Assembly: GCA_049511415.1 (NCBI GenBank)
Contig: JBEKYC010000090.1
Coordinates: 1-36,749 of the forward strand
DNA: 36,749 bases
Origin: Bog-159 sp049511415
GTDB lineage: Bacteria; Acidobacteriota; Terriglobia; Bryobacterales; Bryobacteraceae
Direction: 5' to 3'
The notes under the pieces were generated by a model that worked only from the letters and a program-made list of their open reading frames with translations, ran no database searches and was not told where the DNA came from. The first letter of the stretch is position 1. Each line of letters opens with the position of its first letter. Shown piece by piece: positions 25,609 to 33,236 of this stretch. The translations under genes were made by a program, and so were the position numbers.

Positions 25609-26496
25609 ATGAAGGAATTGCTCGAAGCCGGCGTTCACTTCGGGCACCAGACCAAGCGCTGGAATCCGAAGATGAAGGAATACATCTTCGGCGAACGTAA
25701 CGGTATCTACATAATCGATCTGCAAAAAACCTTGAAGATGTTCAAGGACGCCGCCCGGTTCGTGGGCGAAATGGCCGCGCAAGGCAAGAACGTGTTATTC
25801 GTGGGGACCAAGCGCCAGGCCCAGGAAGCCATCGCGGAAGAAGCCAACCGCTGCCAGATGTTCTACGTGAACCAGCGCTGGCTGGGTGGACTGCTGACCA
25901 ATATGCTCACGGTGCAGAAGTCCATTAAACGCCTGAAAGAGCTGGAAGGCATGGCCAGCCAGGAAGGTGGATACGGCGGCCGTCCGAAGAAGGAAATCAT
26001 CCGCCTGGAGCGCGAGCGCAAGCACCTGGATTCGAATCTGGCGGGCATAAAGGATATGCCCGGCCTGCCCGATGTGCTGTTTGTGATCGATTCGAACAAA
26101 GAAGCCATCGCGGTGAAGGAAGCGCGGCGGCTGGGCATCCCGGTGGTGGCGATCGTGGACACCAACTGCGATCCGGACGAAGTCGATTACGTGATTCCGG
26201 GCAACGATGACGCGCTACGCGCCATCCGCCTGTTCGCCAGCAAGATTGCGGACTCGGTGGTGGAAGGACGCGCGCTGGCGAGCGAACAGGAGTTCACGGC
26301 CGAGAAGATCGTGAGCGACGAAACGCCCGTGGAAGAAGTGCCCGAGTATACCGAATACGTGGATCCCAAGTACGCGGAAAAGATCATGGCGGAGTCGCTG
26401 ATGGAAGAAGAGCCTCCGCAGGTCTCGCCGCGGAAGGGTCCGGCTTCGGAGACTGCCGAGCCTGTGGAAGCGGCGGTTACCGAAGGCGGCCACTAA
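25609..26496 (+). CDS. rpsB: 30S ribosomal protein S2
   Basis: 295 residues from the first ATG; probably 300 from ACG 25594 (see the adjacent site). S2 signatures: MKELLEAGVHFGHQTKRWNP, YIFGERNGIYIIDLQKT, VLFVGTKRQAQE, YVNQRWLGGLLTN, DVLFVIDSNKE and VDTNCDPDEVDYVIPGNDDA. The last ~60 residues are an acidic, Glu/Pro-rich tail beyond the E. coli length (241), common in acidobacterial S2. S2 binds the small-subunit head-body junction with S1. It leads the rpsB-tsf-pyrH-frr block. I list the ATG start as the conservative coordinate. Confidence 0.95.
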   Translation: MKELLEAGVHFGHQTKRWNPKMKEYIFGERNGIYIIDLQKTLKMFKDAARFVGEMAAQGKNVLFVGTKRQAQEAIAEEANRCQMFYVNQRWLGGLLTNMLTVQKSIKRLKELEGMASQEGGYGGRPKKEIIRLERERKHLDSNLAGIKDMPGLPDVLFVIDSNKEAIAVKEARRLGIPVVAIVDTNCDPDEVDYVIPGNDDALRAIRLFASKIADSVVEGRALASEQEFTAEKIVSDETPVEEVPEYTEYVDPKYAEKIMAESLMEEEPPQVSPRKGPASETAEPVEAAVTEGGH

Positions 26497-26502
26497 ATTT
26501 TA

Positions 26503-26575
26503 GCCACAGATGAACACCGATAAACACAGATAAAACCTGCTCGCTTATCCGTGTTCATCGGTGTTTATCGGTGGC
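26503..26575. repeat. Long imperfect inverted repeat between rpsB and tsf
   Basis: Arms 26503-26533 and 26545-26575 (31 nt each) pair with four mismatches around an 11-nt loop. The arms are built from the short motif GAT[AG]AACAC. This motif (GCCACAGATGAACAC) is a widely scattered palindromic repeat of bacterial genomes. No T-run follows. It could act as an attenuator or mRNA stabiliser between S2 and EF-Ts. Confidence 0.75.
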
Positions 26576-26608
26576 CAATTAATTTGTCTTTTTTAGGTTA
26601 AGGAAGCT

Positions 26609-27250
26609 ATGGCGGACATTACCGCTCAACTCGTTAAGCAGCTCCGCGAGCGCACCGGCGCGGGGATGATGGAATGCAAGAGCGCCCTGGTGGAGGCGAA
26701 TGGCGACATCGGCGGGGCGGAAGTGATTCTGCGCAAGCGCGGGATTGCGTCGGCGCACAAGAAGTCGGCGCGCGTGACCAAGCAGGGCCTGATCGGGAGC
26801 TACATCCACTCGGGCGGCCAACTGGGCGTCCTGGTGGAGGTGAACTGCGAGTCGGATTTCGTAGCGCGCACCGATGACTTCCAGGAACTGGTGCACGATA
26901 TCGCGATGCACATTGCGGCGGCCGATCCGCGTTTTATCCGCAAAGAGGATGTGCCGGACGAAGCGCTGGAGAAAGAGAAGGACGTGCAGCGCGGCCGTGC
27001 GGCCTTTGAAGGCAAGCCCGCCCAGGTCATCGACCGCATCGTGGAAGGGCGTATGGCCAAGTTCTACGAAGAAGTCTGCCTGCTGGAACAGCCTTTCGTA
27101 AAGGAAGCCAGCCTGACCGTCGGCCAGTTGATCAAGACCAAGATCGCGAAGCTGGGCGAAAACATCACGGTTTCCCGTTTCACTCGCTACAAAGTCGGCG
27201 ACATAGCCGCCATTGAAGGCGACGCTGAAGAGACCAGTGGCGCAGTATAA
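26609..27250 (+). CDS. tsf: Elongation factor Ts
   Basis: 213 residues. The N-terminal UBA-like helix bundle VKQLRERTGAGMMECKSAL includes the conserved TGAGMMECKKAL-type motif. The core has IHSGGQLGVLVEVNCESDFV with the nucleotide-exchange TDFVA-like segment. This is the short form (about 200 residues, as in Thermus), lacking the second core subdomain of E. coli EF-Ts (283). It catalyses GDP release from EF-Tu. AAGGA lies 5 nt upstream of ATG. The 3' end overlaps pyrH by 14 nt. Confidence 0.97.
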   Translation: MADITAQLVKQLRERTGAGMMECKSALVEANGDIGGAEVILRKRGIASAHKKSARVTKQGLIGSYIHSGGQLGVLVEVNCESDFVARTDDFQELVHDIAMHIAAADPRFIRKEDVPDEALEKEKDVQRGRAAFEGKPAQVIDRIVEGRMAKFYEEVCLLEQPFVKEASLTVGQLIKTKIAKLGENITVSRFTRYKVGDIAAIEGDAEETSGAV

Positions 27251-27944
27251 ACGGATCCTGCTGAAGCTGAGCGGCGAAGTGATGGCCGGAGGCGCGGCTT
27301 TCGGCATCCACGCCGAACGTGTCAAAGAACTGGCGACCGAAGTCGCCGGCGTGGCGGCCACCGGTGTGCAGATCGGCCTGGTGGTGGGGGGCGGGAATAT
27401 TTTTCGCGGCGTGGCGGCGGCGGCGCAGAAGATGGACCGGGTGACGGCGGACCACATGGGCATGCTGGCGACGGTGATCAATTCGCTGGCGCTGCAGGAT
27501 GCCCTGGAGCAGATCGGCGTTTACACACGGGTGATGAGCGCCATCGAAATGCACGAAGTGGCGGAGCCGTACATCCGCCGGCGGGCTCTGCGCCATCTGG
27601 AAAAGGGCCGCGTGTGCATCTTCGCGGCGGGCACCTCCAATCCTTACTTTTCGACCGACACGGCCGCGACTCTGCGCGCGCTCGAAATCCGCGCCGAAGT
27701 GATCGCCAAGGCCACGCGGGTGGACGGTGTGTACGACAAGGACCCCTTGAAGTTTTCCGACGCGGTGATGTACCGTGAAGTCACGTACCTGGAGGTTTTA
27801 TCCAAGGCGCTGGGCGTCATGGATGCGACTTCCATCGCCATGTGCCGGGATAACAAACTTCCGATCATTGTTTTCAATTTAACCACCAGCGGCAATATAA
27901 TGCGTATGGCGATGGGCGAGCCTATCGGCACGCTCATCCACTAG
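27237..27944 (+). CDS. pyrH: UMP kinase
   Basis: 235 residues from GTG 27237, inside the tsf 3' end. The upstream TTG (27213) would add eight residues absent in the family. Signatures: YKRILLKLSGE (phosphate-binding start), GLVVGGGNIFRG, ADHMGMLATVINSLALQDAL, AAGTSNPYFSTDTAA and ATRVDGVYDKDP. It phosphorylates UMP to UDP and is a hexamer regulated by GTP and UTP. Coupled to tsf by a 14-nt overlap, in the classic rpsB-tsf-pyrH-frr order. Confidence 0.96.
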   Translation: MAQYKRILLKLSGEVMAGGAAFGIHAERVKELATEVAGVAATGVQIGLVVGGGNIFRGVAAAAQKMDRVTADHMGMLATVINSLALQDALEQIGVYTRVMSAIEMHEVAEPYIRRRALRHLEKGRVCIFAAGTSNPYFSTDTAATLRALEIRAEVIAKATRVDGVYDKDPLKFSDAVMYREVTYLEVLSKALGVMDATSIAMCRDNKLPIIVFNLTTSGNIMRMAMGEPIGTLIH

Positions 27945-27951
27945 GGCCACT

Positions 27952-28557
27952 ATGAAAACAGAACATACCGCCGCCCCCGCCGGGCCGGCCTTCAACTCCA
28001 TCAAGGATGTCGAGAACCACATCAAGACGCGCATGGAAAAGGCGATCAGCGACCTGCAACATGAAGCAGCGACCATACGGACGGGCCGCGCCACGTTGAG
28101 CCTGCTGGATCACATTCGGGTGGATTATTACGGGACGCCTTCGCCGCTGAACCAGGTGGCGAACCTGCACGTCCCCGAGCCCAGCCTGATCACCATTCAG
28201 CCGTGGGACGTTTCGCAGATCGGGCCGATCGAGAAGGCCATCCGCGTTTCCGATCTGGGGCTGAATCCATCCAACGACGGCAAACTGATCCGGCTGCCGA
28301 TTCCGCCGTTGACGGAGGAGCGCCGCAAGGAACTGGTGAAGCGGCTGCACGGCGTGGCGGAGCACCATCGGGTGTCGGTGCGCAATATTCGCCGCGACGG
28401 CAACGAATCCGTAAAGGCGCTGCTCAAGGACAAGAAGATCACCGAGGACGAGGACAAACGCGCCCATGATGAGATTCAGAAGCTGACCAACGGTTATATG
28501 GATAAGATCGACTTGGCGGCCAAGACCAAGGAAAAAGAGATCATGGAGATCCGGTAA
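27952..28557 (+). CDS. frr: Ribosome recycling factor
   Basis: 201 residues; the core is about 185. Signatures: MEKAISDLQHEAATIRTGRA, YYGTPSPLNQVANL, IQPWDVSQIGPIEKAI, IPPLTEERRKEL and VRNIRRDGNESVKAL. It splits post-termination ribosomes with EF-G. The first ~16 residues (TEHTAAPAGPAF) are an unusual Ala/Pro extension; no better internal start is available. It starts 7 nt after pyrH, with only a weak Shine-Dalgarno. Confidence 0.96.
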   Translation: MKTEHTAAPAGPAFNSIKDVENHIKTRMEKAISDLQHEAATIRTGRATLSLLDHIRVDYYGTPSPLNQVANLHVPEPSLITIQPWDVSQIGPIEKAIRVSDLGLNPSNDGKLIRLPIPPLTEERRKELVKRLHGVAEHHRVSVRNIRRDGNESVKALLKDKKITEDEDKRAHDEIQKLTNGYMDKIDLAAKTKEKEIMEIR

Positions 28558-28630
28558 GCGAGACGCGGGGCGGAAGCTGTTCCGTGTGTTCGCGCACCAC
28601 GGCATGTCTGTTGCATAGCGTTCAGCGGGC

Positions 28631-29407
28631 ATGCGCACACCTTCGGCTGAGCTAGTCTCCGCGGTCGGAGACCGCATTCGCTCCGCGCCACGCATTTCGC
28701 TTTTTCTGGATTTCGACGGCACTCTGGTCCCCATCGAGCCTTCACCGGATGTGCCTCAGGTAGACCCGGCAACCATCGACATATTAAGACTGCTGGCATC
28801 GCGGGAAGGCCTGGTTACCACCATCATTAGCGGGCGGGCTATCGCAGACTTGCATGCCCGCATCCCTCTGCCTCCGCTGATCTACGCCGGGAATCACGGA
28901 CTGGAGATTCTGGGCCGCCAACTACGTTTCGTAGAGCCCGCGGCCTGCGAACGGCGGACCGAGCTGGAACGCCTGTGCGCCGAACTGGAGCTGGAACTTC
29001 GCGGCATCGCGGGCGCGGCGGTGGAGCGGAAGGGGCTCACGGCCAGCGTGCATCACCGTTTGGCTGCCGCGGAGGATCGCGCGGCGATCGAGCGGATTGT
29101 GTATGCGGCGGTGGCGCGATACGACCCCCTGTTCCGCGCCAATGCGGGCCGCAAAGTGTTCGATATCGTACCGCGGACCGCCTGGCACAAGGGAGCGGCC
29201 GTGGTGTGGATCAACCAGCGCTTGCGCCCGGATGTGACGGTGTATCTGGGCGACGACGTGAGCGACGAAGATGCATTTCGCGTGCTGCCGGACGCCATTA
29301 CGATCAAAGTGGGGCCGGCGACGGAGACTGGCGCGCGGTACCGGCTGCCGGATCCGGCGGCAGTGCGCGATTTCTTACTTTGGCTGGCGCGGCCAGAGCA
29401 GGGCTGA
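28631..29407 (+). CDS. otsB: Trehalose-6-phosphate phosphatase
   Basis: 258 residues, HAD superfamily. Motif I is FLDFDGTLVPI (nucleophile Asp27, acid Asp29), motif II contains TIISGR, the cap includes YAGNHGLEI, Lys187 (WHKG) is motif III, and GDDVSDEDAF (207-216) is motif IV. These are the OtsB-specific forms. It releases trehalose from trehalose-6-phosphate, often for osmotic or desiccation tolerance. No trehalose-6-phosphate synthase (otsA) is in the window. Only a weak Shine-Dalgarno precedes the ATG. The gene is 73 nt after frr and may have its own promoter. Confidence 0.92.
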   Translation: MRTPSAELVSAVGDRIRSAPRISLFLDFDGTLVPIEPSPDVPQVDPATIDILRLLASREGLVTTIISGRAIADLHARIPLPPLIYAGNHGLEILGRQLRFVEPAACERRTELERLCAELELELRGIAGAAVERKGLTASVHHRLAAAEDRAAIERIVYAAVARYDPLFRANAGRKVFDIVPRTAWHKGAAVVWINQRLRPDVTVYLGDDVSDEDAFRVLPDAITIKVGPATETGARYRLPDPAAVRDFLLWLARPEQG

Positions 29408-29445
29408 AGCCGGCGTGGCACGTGGCATGCAAGAAAGTCGTGTAG

Positions 29446-30312
29446 ATGCGTCGTTGGCTCGAAATTTTTTTACTGGTTGCGGGGCTGACCGGGGTGGGGA
29501 TCTGGATCTGGTCGAACGTGCGGATATCGTTGTATCAGAAGCAGGCAAACCGCGCGCTCGACGAACGGGAACTGGCCACCCCTCGGGCGGCGCCCAAGCC
29601 GCCGGCGCTGGAGGACGGCGCGCTGTTGGGAAGATTGGCGATCCCGCGTTTGAATCTGCGCGCGGTGGTGCGCGAAGGAGCGGGTGAGCGCACGCTGGAC
29701 GTGGCGCTGGGCCACATTACGGGTACCGCGTTTCCGGGCCAGACGGGGAATGTGGGTATTGCAGGCCACCGGGATACGCTGTTTCGGGGATTGCGCGGCA
29801 TTGCGGATCACGACCTGATTGAACTGCAGACTCCGGAAGGCACGTTTCATTACCGGGTGGAGAGCACGGATATCGTGAAGCCGGATGATGTGGCCGTGCT
29901 GCGGGCGTCCGCGCAACCGGAATTGACGCTGGTGACCTGTTACCCGTTTTACTACGTGGGTCCGGCGCCGAACCGTTTTATTGTGAAAGCCCGGCTGGAG
30001 GACGGCGGTAAAACCACGCCACCGGCTTCGCGTAAAGCGGCCGCGCGGCGGCTGCAATTCGTGGTTAGCGAGCGGCACACCAGCGAAGTGGCTCCAGGAA
30101 TTACGATCGGACTCTATTGGGCGGATGTGCCGCGGCATCGCGCCAGCGGCTATATCTGGTTTGCTCCGCAGCGGCGCCGGATCTGGTTGTGGAACCAGAC
30201 CGTCAACCATCCGCTGGCGTTCGACCGGCAGAAGGACGGCAGCGAACGGCAGCTCGTGGTGACGAGCGTGACGAAAGGCTCCGCCGCCGGTTATGTGCTT
30301 GTAGCTCAGTAA
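29446..30312 (+). CDS. Sortase (class D-like) with C-terminal extension
   Basis: 288 residues. An N-terminal membrane anchor (FLLVAGLTGVGIWIW) is followed by a sortase beta-barrel (about 60-185). It carries LGRLAIPRL at the start, catalytic His108 (GIAGHRDTLFRGL), Cys165 (LTLVTCYPF) and Arg177 (PAPNRFIVKA). Residues about 190-288 form an extra beta-rich domain not found in typical sortases. Sortases cleave sorting signals and attach proteins covalently. In Gram-negative phyla they are rare and usually pair with one substrate; none of the genes here shows a clear sorting signal. Its stop codon directly abuts the stop of the convergent propeller gene. Confidence 0.9.
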   Translation: MRRWLEIFLLVAGLTGVGIWIWSNVRISLYQKQANRALDERELATPRAAPKPPALEDGALLGRLAIPRLNLRAVVREGAGERTLDVALGHITGTAFPGQTGNVGIAGHRDTLFRGLRGIADHDLIELQTPEGTFHYRVESTDIVKPDDVAVLRASAQPELTLVTCYPFYYVGPAPNRFIVKARLEDGGKTTPPASRKAAARRLQFVVSERHTSEVAPGITIGLYWADVPRHRASGYIWFAPQRRRIWLWNQTVNHPLAFDRQKDGSERQLVVTSVTKGSAAGYVLVAQ

Positions 30313-32220
30313 CTACTGAATGTAGACGGTCAGAATATTCGAGTTTATGGCGCCGGCTCCCTCTTTGACTGAGAGCATGACCGACACCAGGCCGCTGCCG
30401 GCTAAGCTGGTGGGCAGTGGCACGTTGATCTGATCTTCACCGGCATAGCTGGAAGGCCCGGCGTATGCCGCGGGTATGGACTCGCCGCCTACCATGACAT
30501 TCACATTATTGGTGTCGATGTCAGGCAAGCCTGTTCCGTAAAGCACTAGCACGCAACCGGTCGCGGGACAGTTATTAGTCAAGTCAAGGGGCACGGGAGT
30601 GCAGGTTCCAGCCGAACCACTGCTGCACTGAAAGACGTCGGTGATCTGGTAGATGTTATTGACGAACTGCGCCCATGCCACGCCCACGCCGTTCTGATTG
30701 GCGGCGTATAGCTCGGGTGCGATGGGCGTCACCGCCACGTGGCCGGTCTGGGTGGCCGTGCCGGTAAAAATGGAAATCGCCGCCTCCCCGATGGCCACCG
30801 TCGTCGGAATCAGAGCGTTGATCTGGGTGGGACTCACATAAAACAACGGAAGTGGCGTTTGCGCCTGATTGCTGTCGATGATAGTGACGTTCGCGCCGCC
30901 CAGGCTCATGGGCAGGGCCGGCTCGGTGGGCGGCGCCACAGCCGTCGATGCGGCCATGGCCGATCCGTAAATACTGACGATGGATCCGGGAGCTACTGAC
31001 GGGGTTCCACTGGCAGAAGATACCATGGCAAAGGTCGACGGAAAGCCATTGAGCAGGACGGTAATCGTGTTGGCGGCATTGTCCGCGATGACCAGATCCA
31101 GTTTGCCATCCAGATTAAAATCGCCGACGGCCATGCCAAAAGGCGCAGGTCCCGGAGATGGGGGCGTACCGGCAGCCGCGGTGAATACGCCCTGGCCATT
31201 GCCCAGCAGGATGGTTAGAGTGCTGTCGGTTCCGCTGACGGCGGCAAGGTCAAGGGTGCCGTCGTTATTGAAATCGGCGGCGACTAATCCGATGGCGCCC
31301 ACGTTTCCAGGTCCCGCGGAAAACGGGCTGCCTGTCGCGGACGTATAGGTTCCGAATCTGTTGCTGAGCAGCACCGTGATGTTGTTGGTTCCCTGGTTGG
31401 CGGTGGCGATGTCGGGAAGGCCATCGCCGTTGAAGTCAGCCAGGACGACGGCGGTCGGATAAGGGGTCAGGTTATCAGGGTTCGGCGAGATTACGGGGAT
31501 TGTATTAGTGACCGTGAAATAACCCTCTCCCGTGTTCTTCAACAGGGAAACCGTGCCATCGAACCGGTTGGCGACAGCCATATAGATACTGCCATTGAAC
31601 TTGTTCACGGCGATGGAGAACGGGCTGTTGCCGACCGGCACGGCGGGCAGTATGTCGAAGGTGCCTGGGCCTAGGGAATTGTTGCGAAGCACAGTAATAG
31701 TGCCACCGGTCAGGTCAGTGACGGCCAGGTCCGGATAACCATCGTCGGCGAGGTCGGCGGCCAGGATGAAACTGGGGCTGGTTCCCACAGGAAACTCGTT
31801 AGCCTGCGTGGCTGGCGCGAAAGTGCCGTCTCCATTACCGGTCAGGATAAAGATATTATTGCCGGATACCTGGTTCTGACTGGCGATGGCCAGATCCAGC
31901 ATGCCGTCGCCATTGAAGTCGGCCACCGCAATCGAGACGGGAACATCGCCGACCGAGATGTTACCCGTGCCGGAAGGCAGCATGCGGAACGTGCCGTCTC
32001 CGATGCCCAGCAGAATGGTCACGGTACTGGTGGAGGGGCTGAGCACCGCCAGGTCCGGGATCCCGTCGCCATTGAAGTCGCCGACGGCCACGCAGCAGGG
32101 ATCCTGGTTGACGGTCATGGGGCTGCCGGGCGCGGCTGTAAACTGGGCGCTGGCCGCGGCCTGCAGGCATAGCAGCAGGCCGGCGGAGCGGTATATCGAC
32201 GACAGTCTGAGTTGGCTCAC
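30313..32220 (-). CDS. Secreted seven-bladed FG-GAP propeller with C-terminal TIGR03437 domain
   Basis: 635 residues from GTG 32220, which has AAGGAG 7 nt upstream; the longer frame to 32403 is antisense-phase noise of the upstream gene. After a signal peptide (to about AAASAQ), seven FG-GAP/VCBS blades follow: six with DFN.DG..DLA-type calcium loops (for example VGDFNGDGIPDLAV and VADFNGDGMLDLAI) and the fourth degenerate (VNKFNGSIYMAVAN). From about residue 400 comes the TIGR03437 module: APGSIVSIYGSAMA, then YVSPTQINALIP. It is probably a surface protein that binds ligand or matrix. It is last in a three-gene minus-strand array and lies 19 nt after the barrel gene. Confidence 0.88.
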   Translation of the reverse strand: MSQLRLSSIYRSAGLLLCLQAAASAQFTAAPGSPMTVNQDPCCVAVGDFNGDGIPDLAVLSPSTSTVTILLGIGDGTFRMLPSGTGNISVGDVPVSIAVADFNGDGMLDLAIASQNQVSGNNIFILTGNGDGTFAPATQANEFPVGTSPSFILAADLADDGYPDLAVTDLTGGTITVLRNNSLGPGTFDILPAVPVGNSPFSIAVNKFNGSIYMAVANRFDGTVSLLKNTGEGYFTVTNTIPVISPNPDNLTPYPTAVVLADFNGDGLPDIATANQGTNNITVLLSNRFGTYTSATGSPFSAGPGNVGAIGLVAADFNNDGTLDLAAVSGTDSTLTILLGNGQGVFTAAAGTPPSPGPAPFGMAVGDFNLDGKLDLVIADNAANTITVLLNGFPSTFAMVSSASGTPSVAPGSIVSIYGSAMAASTAVAPPTEPALPMSLGGANVTIIDSNQAQTPLPLFYVSPTQINALIPTTVAIGEAAISIFTGTATQTGHVAVTPIAPELYAANQNGVGVAWAQFVNNIYQITDVFQCSSGSAGTCTPVPLDLTNNCPATGCVLVLYGTGLPDIDTNNVNVMVGGESIPAAYAGPSSYAGEDQINVPLPTSLAGSGLVSVMLSVKEGAGAINSNILTVYIQ

Positions 32221-32239
32221 AATGAAGCTCCTTGGCCGC

Positions 32240-33232
32240 TCACCATCGGATTCCCGCGGATACCGGCAGGAGAAAGCTGCCGTGGTTAATGGCCAGTCCG
32301 CGTATCGCGCGAAACTCAACATAGAACCGGATGTCGGATAAGCGCGGCTGGTTATCGGTCCGCGAGGCACGCGACCTGCCGAAATCGACGCCAGCGCCGC
32401 CATCCACCGCGAGCGAGTTGCCGCCCTGACCGAAAACCAGCGGGGCGCCGGCCTGGAGGAGGGGACCCTCGGTGGATGCGCCGGTGAAATCGAGGGTGCG
32501 GCGGAACCAGCCGCTGCCGCCGAAGAAGTAAGCTCTGACTTGGTTCGAAAGCAGGACCTGGAAGGTCGGGCCGACCGTCCAACTGAAGTACTTGGCTTTG
32601 CCGGAGACGGCGCCGATCAACCCGGTGGTCTGCGGGTTCATTTCAATTGCCTGGGTGATCGCGGCGGGTTGCAGATTCGACTGGTTGTAGAGGAAGTTGG
32701 TTTCCACCAGCAGGGTCCAGCGGCGGCCGGGGGTTTCGCAGGAATCCTTGTCCTCGCCGTTTCGGGGTTGCGGGAGCAGGGCTTTACCAATACCGACGCT
32801 GCCGCCTTTTGTTGGCTTCACGCCCGAGGAGGGTGCGCCATTGGCTGTTATCAGGTCGCCCACGGCGGTGAAGGTGAGACCGGAGAAGTTGGCGGGATCG
32901 GGTGCATGCACGGGCGGGCATTTGAAGGCTTGGTCGTACTGGCTTTTCGGCACAGGAACGCAATTGCCATCCTTGTCATACCGGCATACGCAATTGCCGG
33001 CCTTGTCGTACTGGCATATTGGTTTCACGCAATTTCCGTCAACGTCGTATTGGCATACGCAATTCCTGTGCTGATCGTACCGGCACTTTAGCGGGACAGC
33101 CAGTGCGGGCGGACGATTGCCGTCCTGGTGGTCCTGGCATTTCGCCCGGTGCGCCAGAATCATGAGGGCCAGCACGGCGGCGCAGCGGCAGATATGGGAT
33201 AAGTGCAAGTTACTCACCTGGGAAGTCGCCAT
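32240..33232 (-). CDS. Exported Cys-repeat protein with predicted outer-membrane beta-barrel
   Basis: 330 residues from ATG 33232, with GGAG 10 nt upstream, inside the end of the previous gene. A signal-like segment (AAVLALMILAHRA) is followed by a Cys-rich tandem array (residues 50-105) of units C[RQ]YD..[GR]NC. Residues about 110-330 alternate polar and aromatic strands (TLLVETNFLYNQSNL, FSWTVGPTFQVLLS, RAYFFGGSGWFRRTLDF) and end in a terminal aromatic (VSAGIRW), typical of outer-membrane barrels. No family recognised. It sits 4 nt after the 1153-residue gene and 19 nt before the propeller gene. Confidence 0.75.
   Translation of the reverse strand: MATSQVSNLHLSHICRCAAVLALMILAHRAKCQDHQDGNRPPALAVPLKCRYDQHRNCVCQYDVDGNCVKPICQYDKAGNCVCRYDKDGNCVPVPKSQYDQAFKCPPVHAPDPANFSGLTFTAVGDLITANGAPSSGVKPTKGGSVGIGKALLPQPRNGEDKDSCETPGRRWTLLVETNFLYNQSNLQPAAITQAIEMNPQTTGLIGAVSGKAKYFSWTVGPTFQVLLSNQVRAYFFGGSGWFRRTLDFTGASTEGPLLQAGAPLVFGQGGNSLAVDGGAGVDFGRSRASRTDNQPRLSDIRFYVEFRAIRGLAINHGSFLLPVSAGIRW
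32918..33085 (-). repeat. In-gene tandem Cys repeat (C-[RQ]-Y-D-x-x-G-N-C)
   Basis: Four units read CRYDQHRNC, CQYDVDGNC, CQYDKAGNC and CRYDKDGNC, and a fifth is worn (SQYDQAFKC). Spacers are V or VKPI. The DNA copies are also similar (forms of GCAATTGCC..CCTTGTC on the plus strand), which suggests expansion by slippage or unequal exchange. Confidence 0.85.
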
Positions 33233-33236
33233 GATA

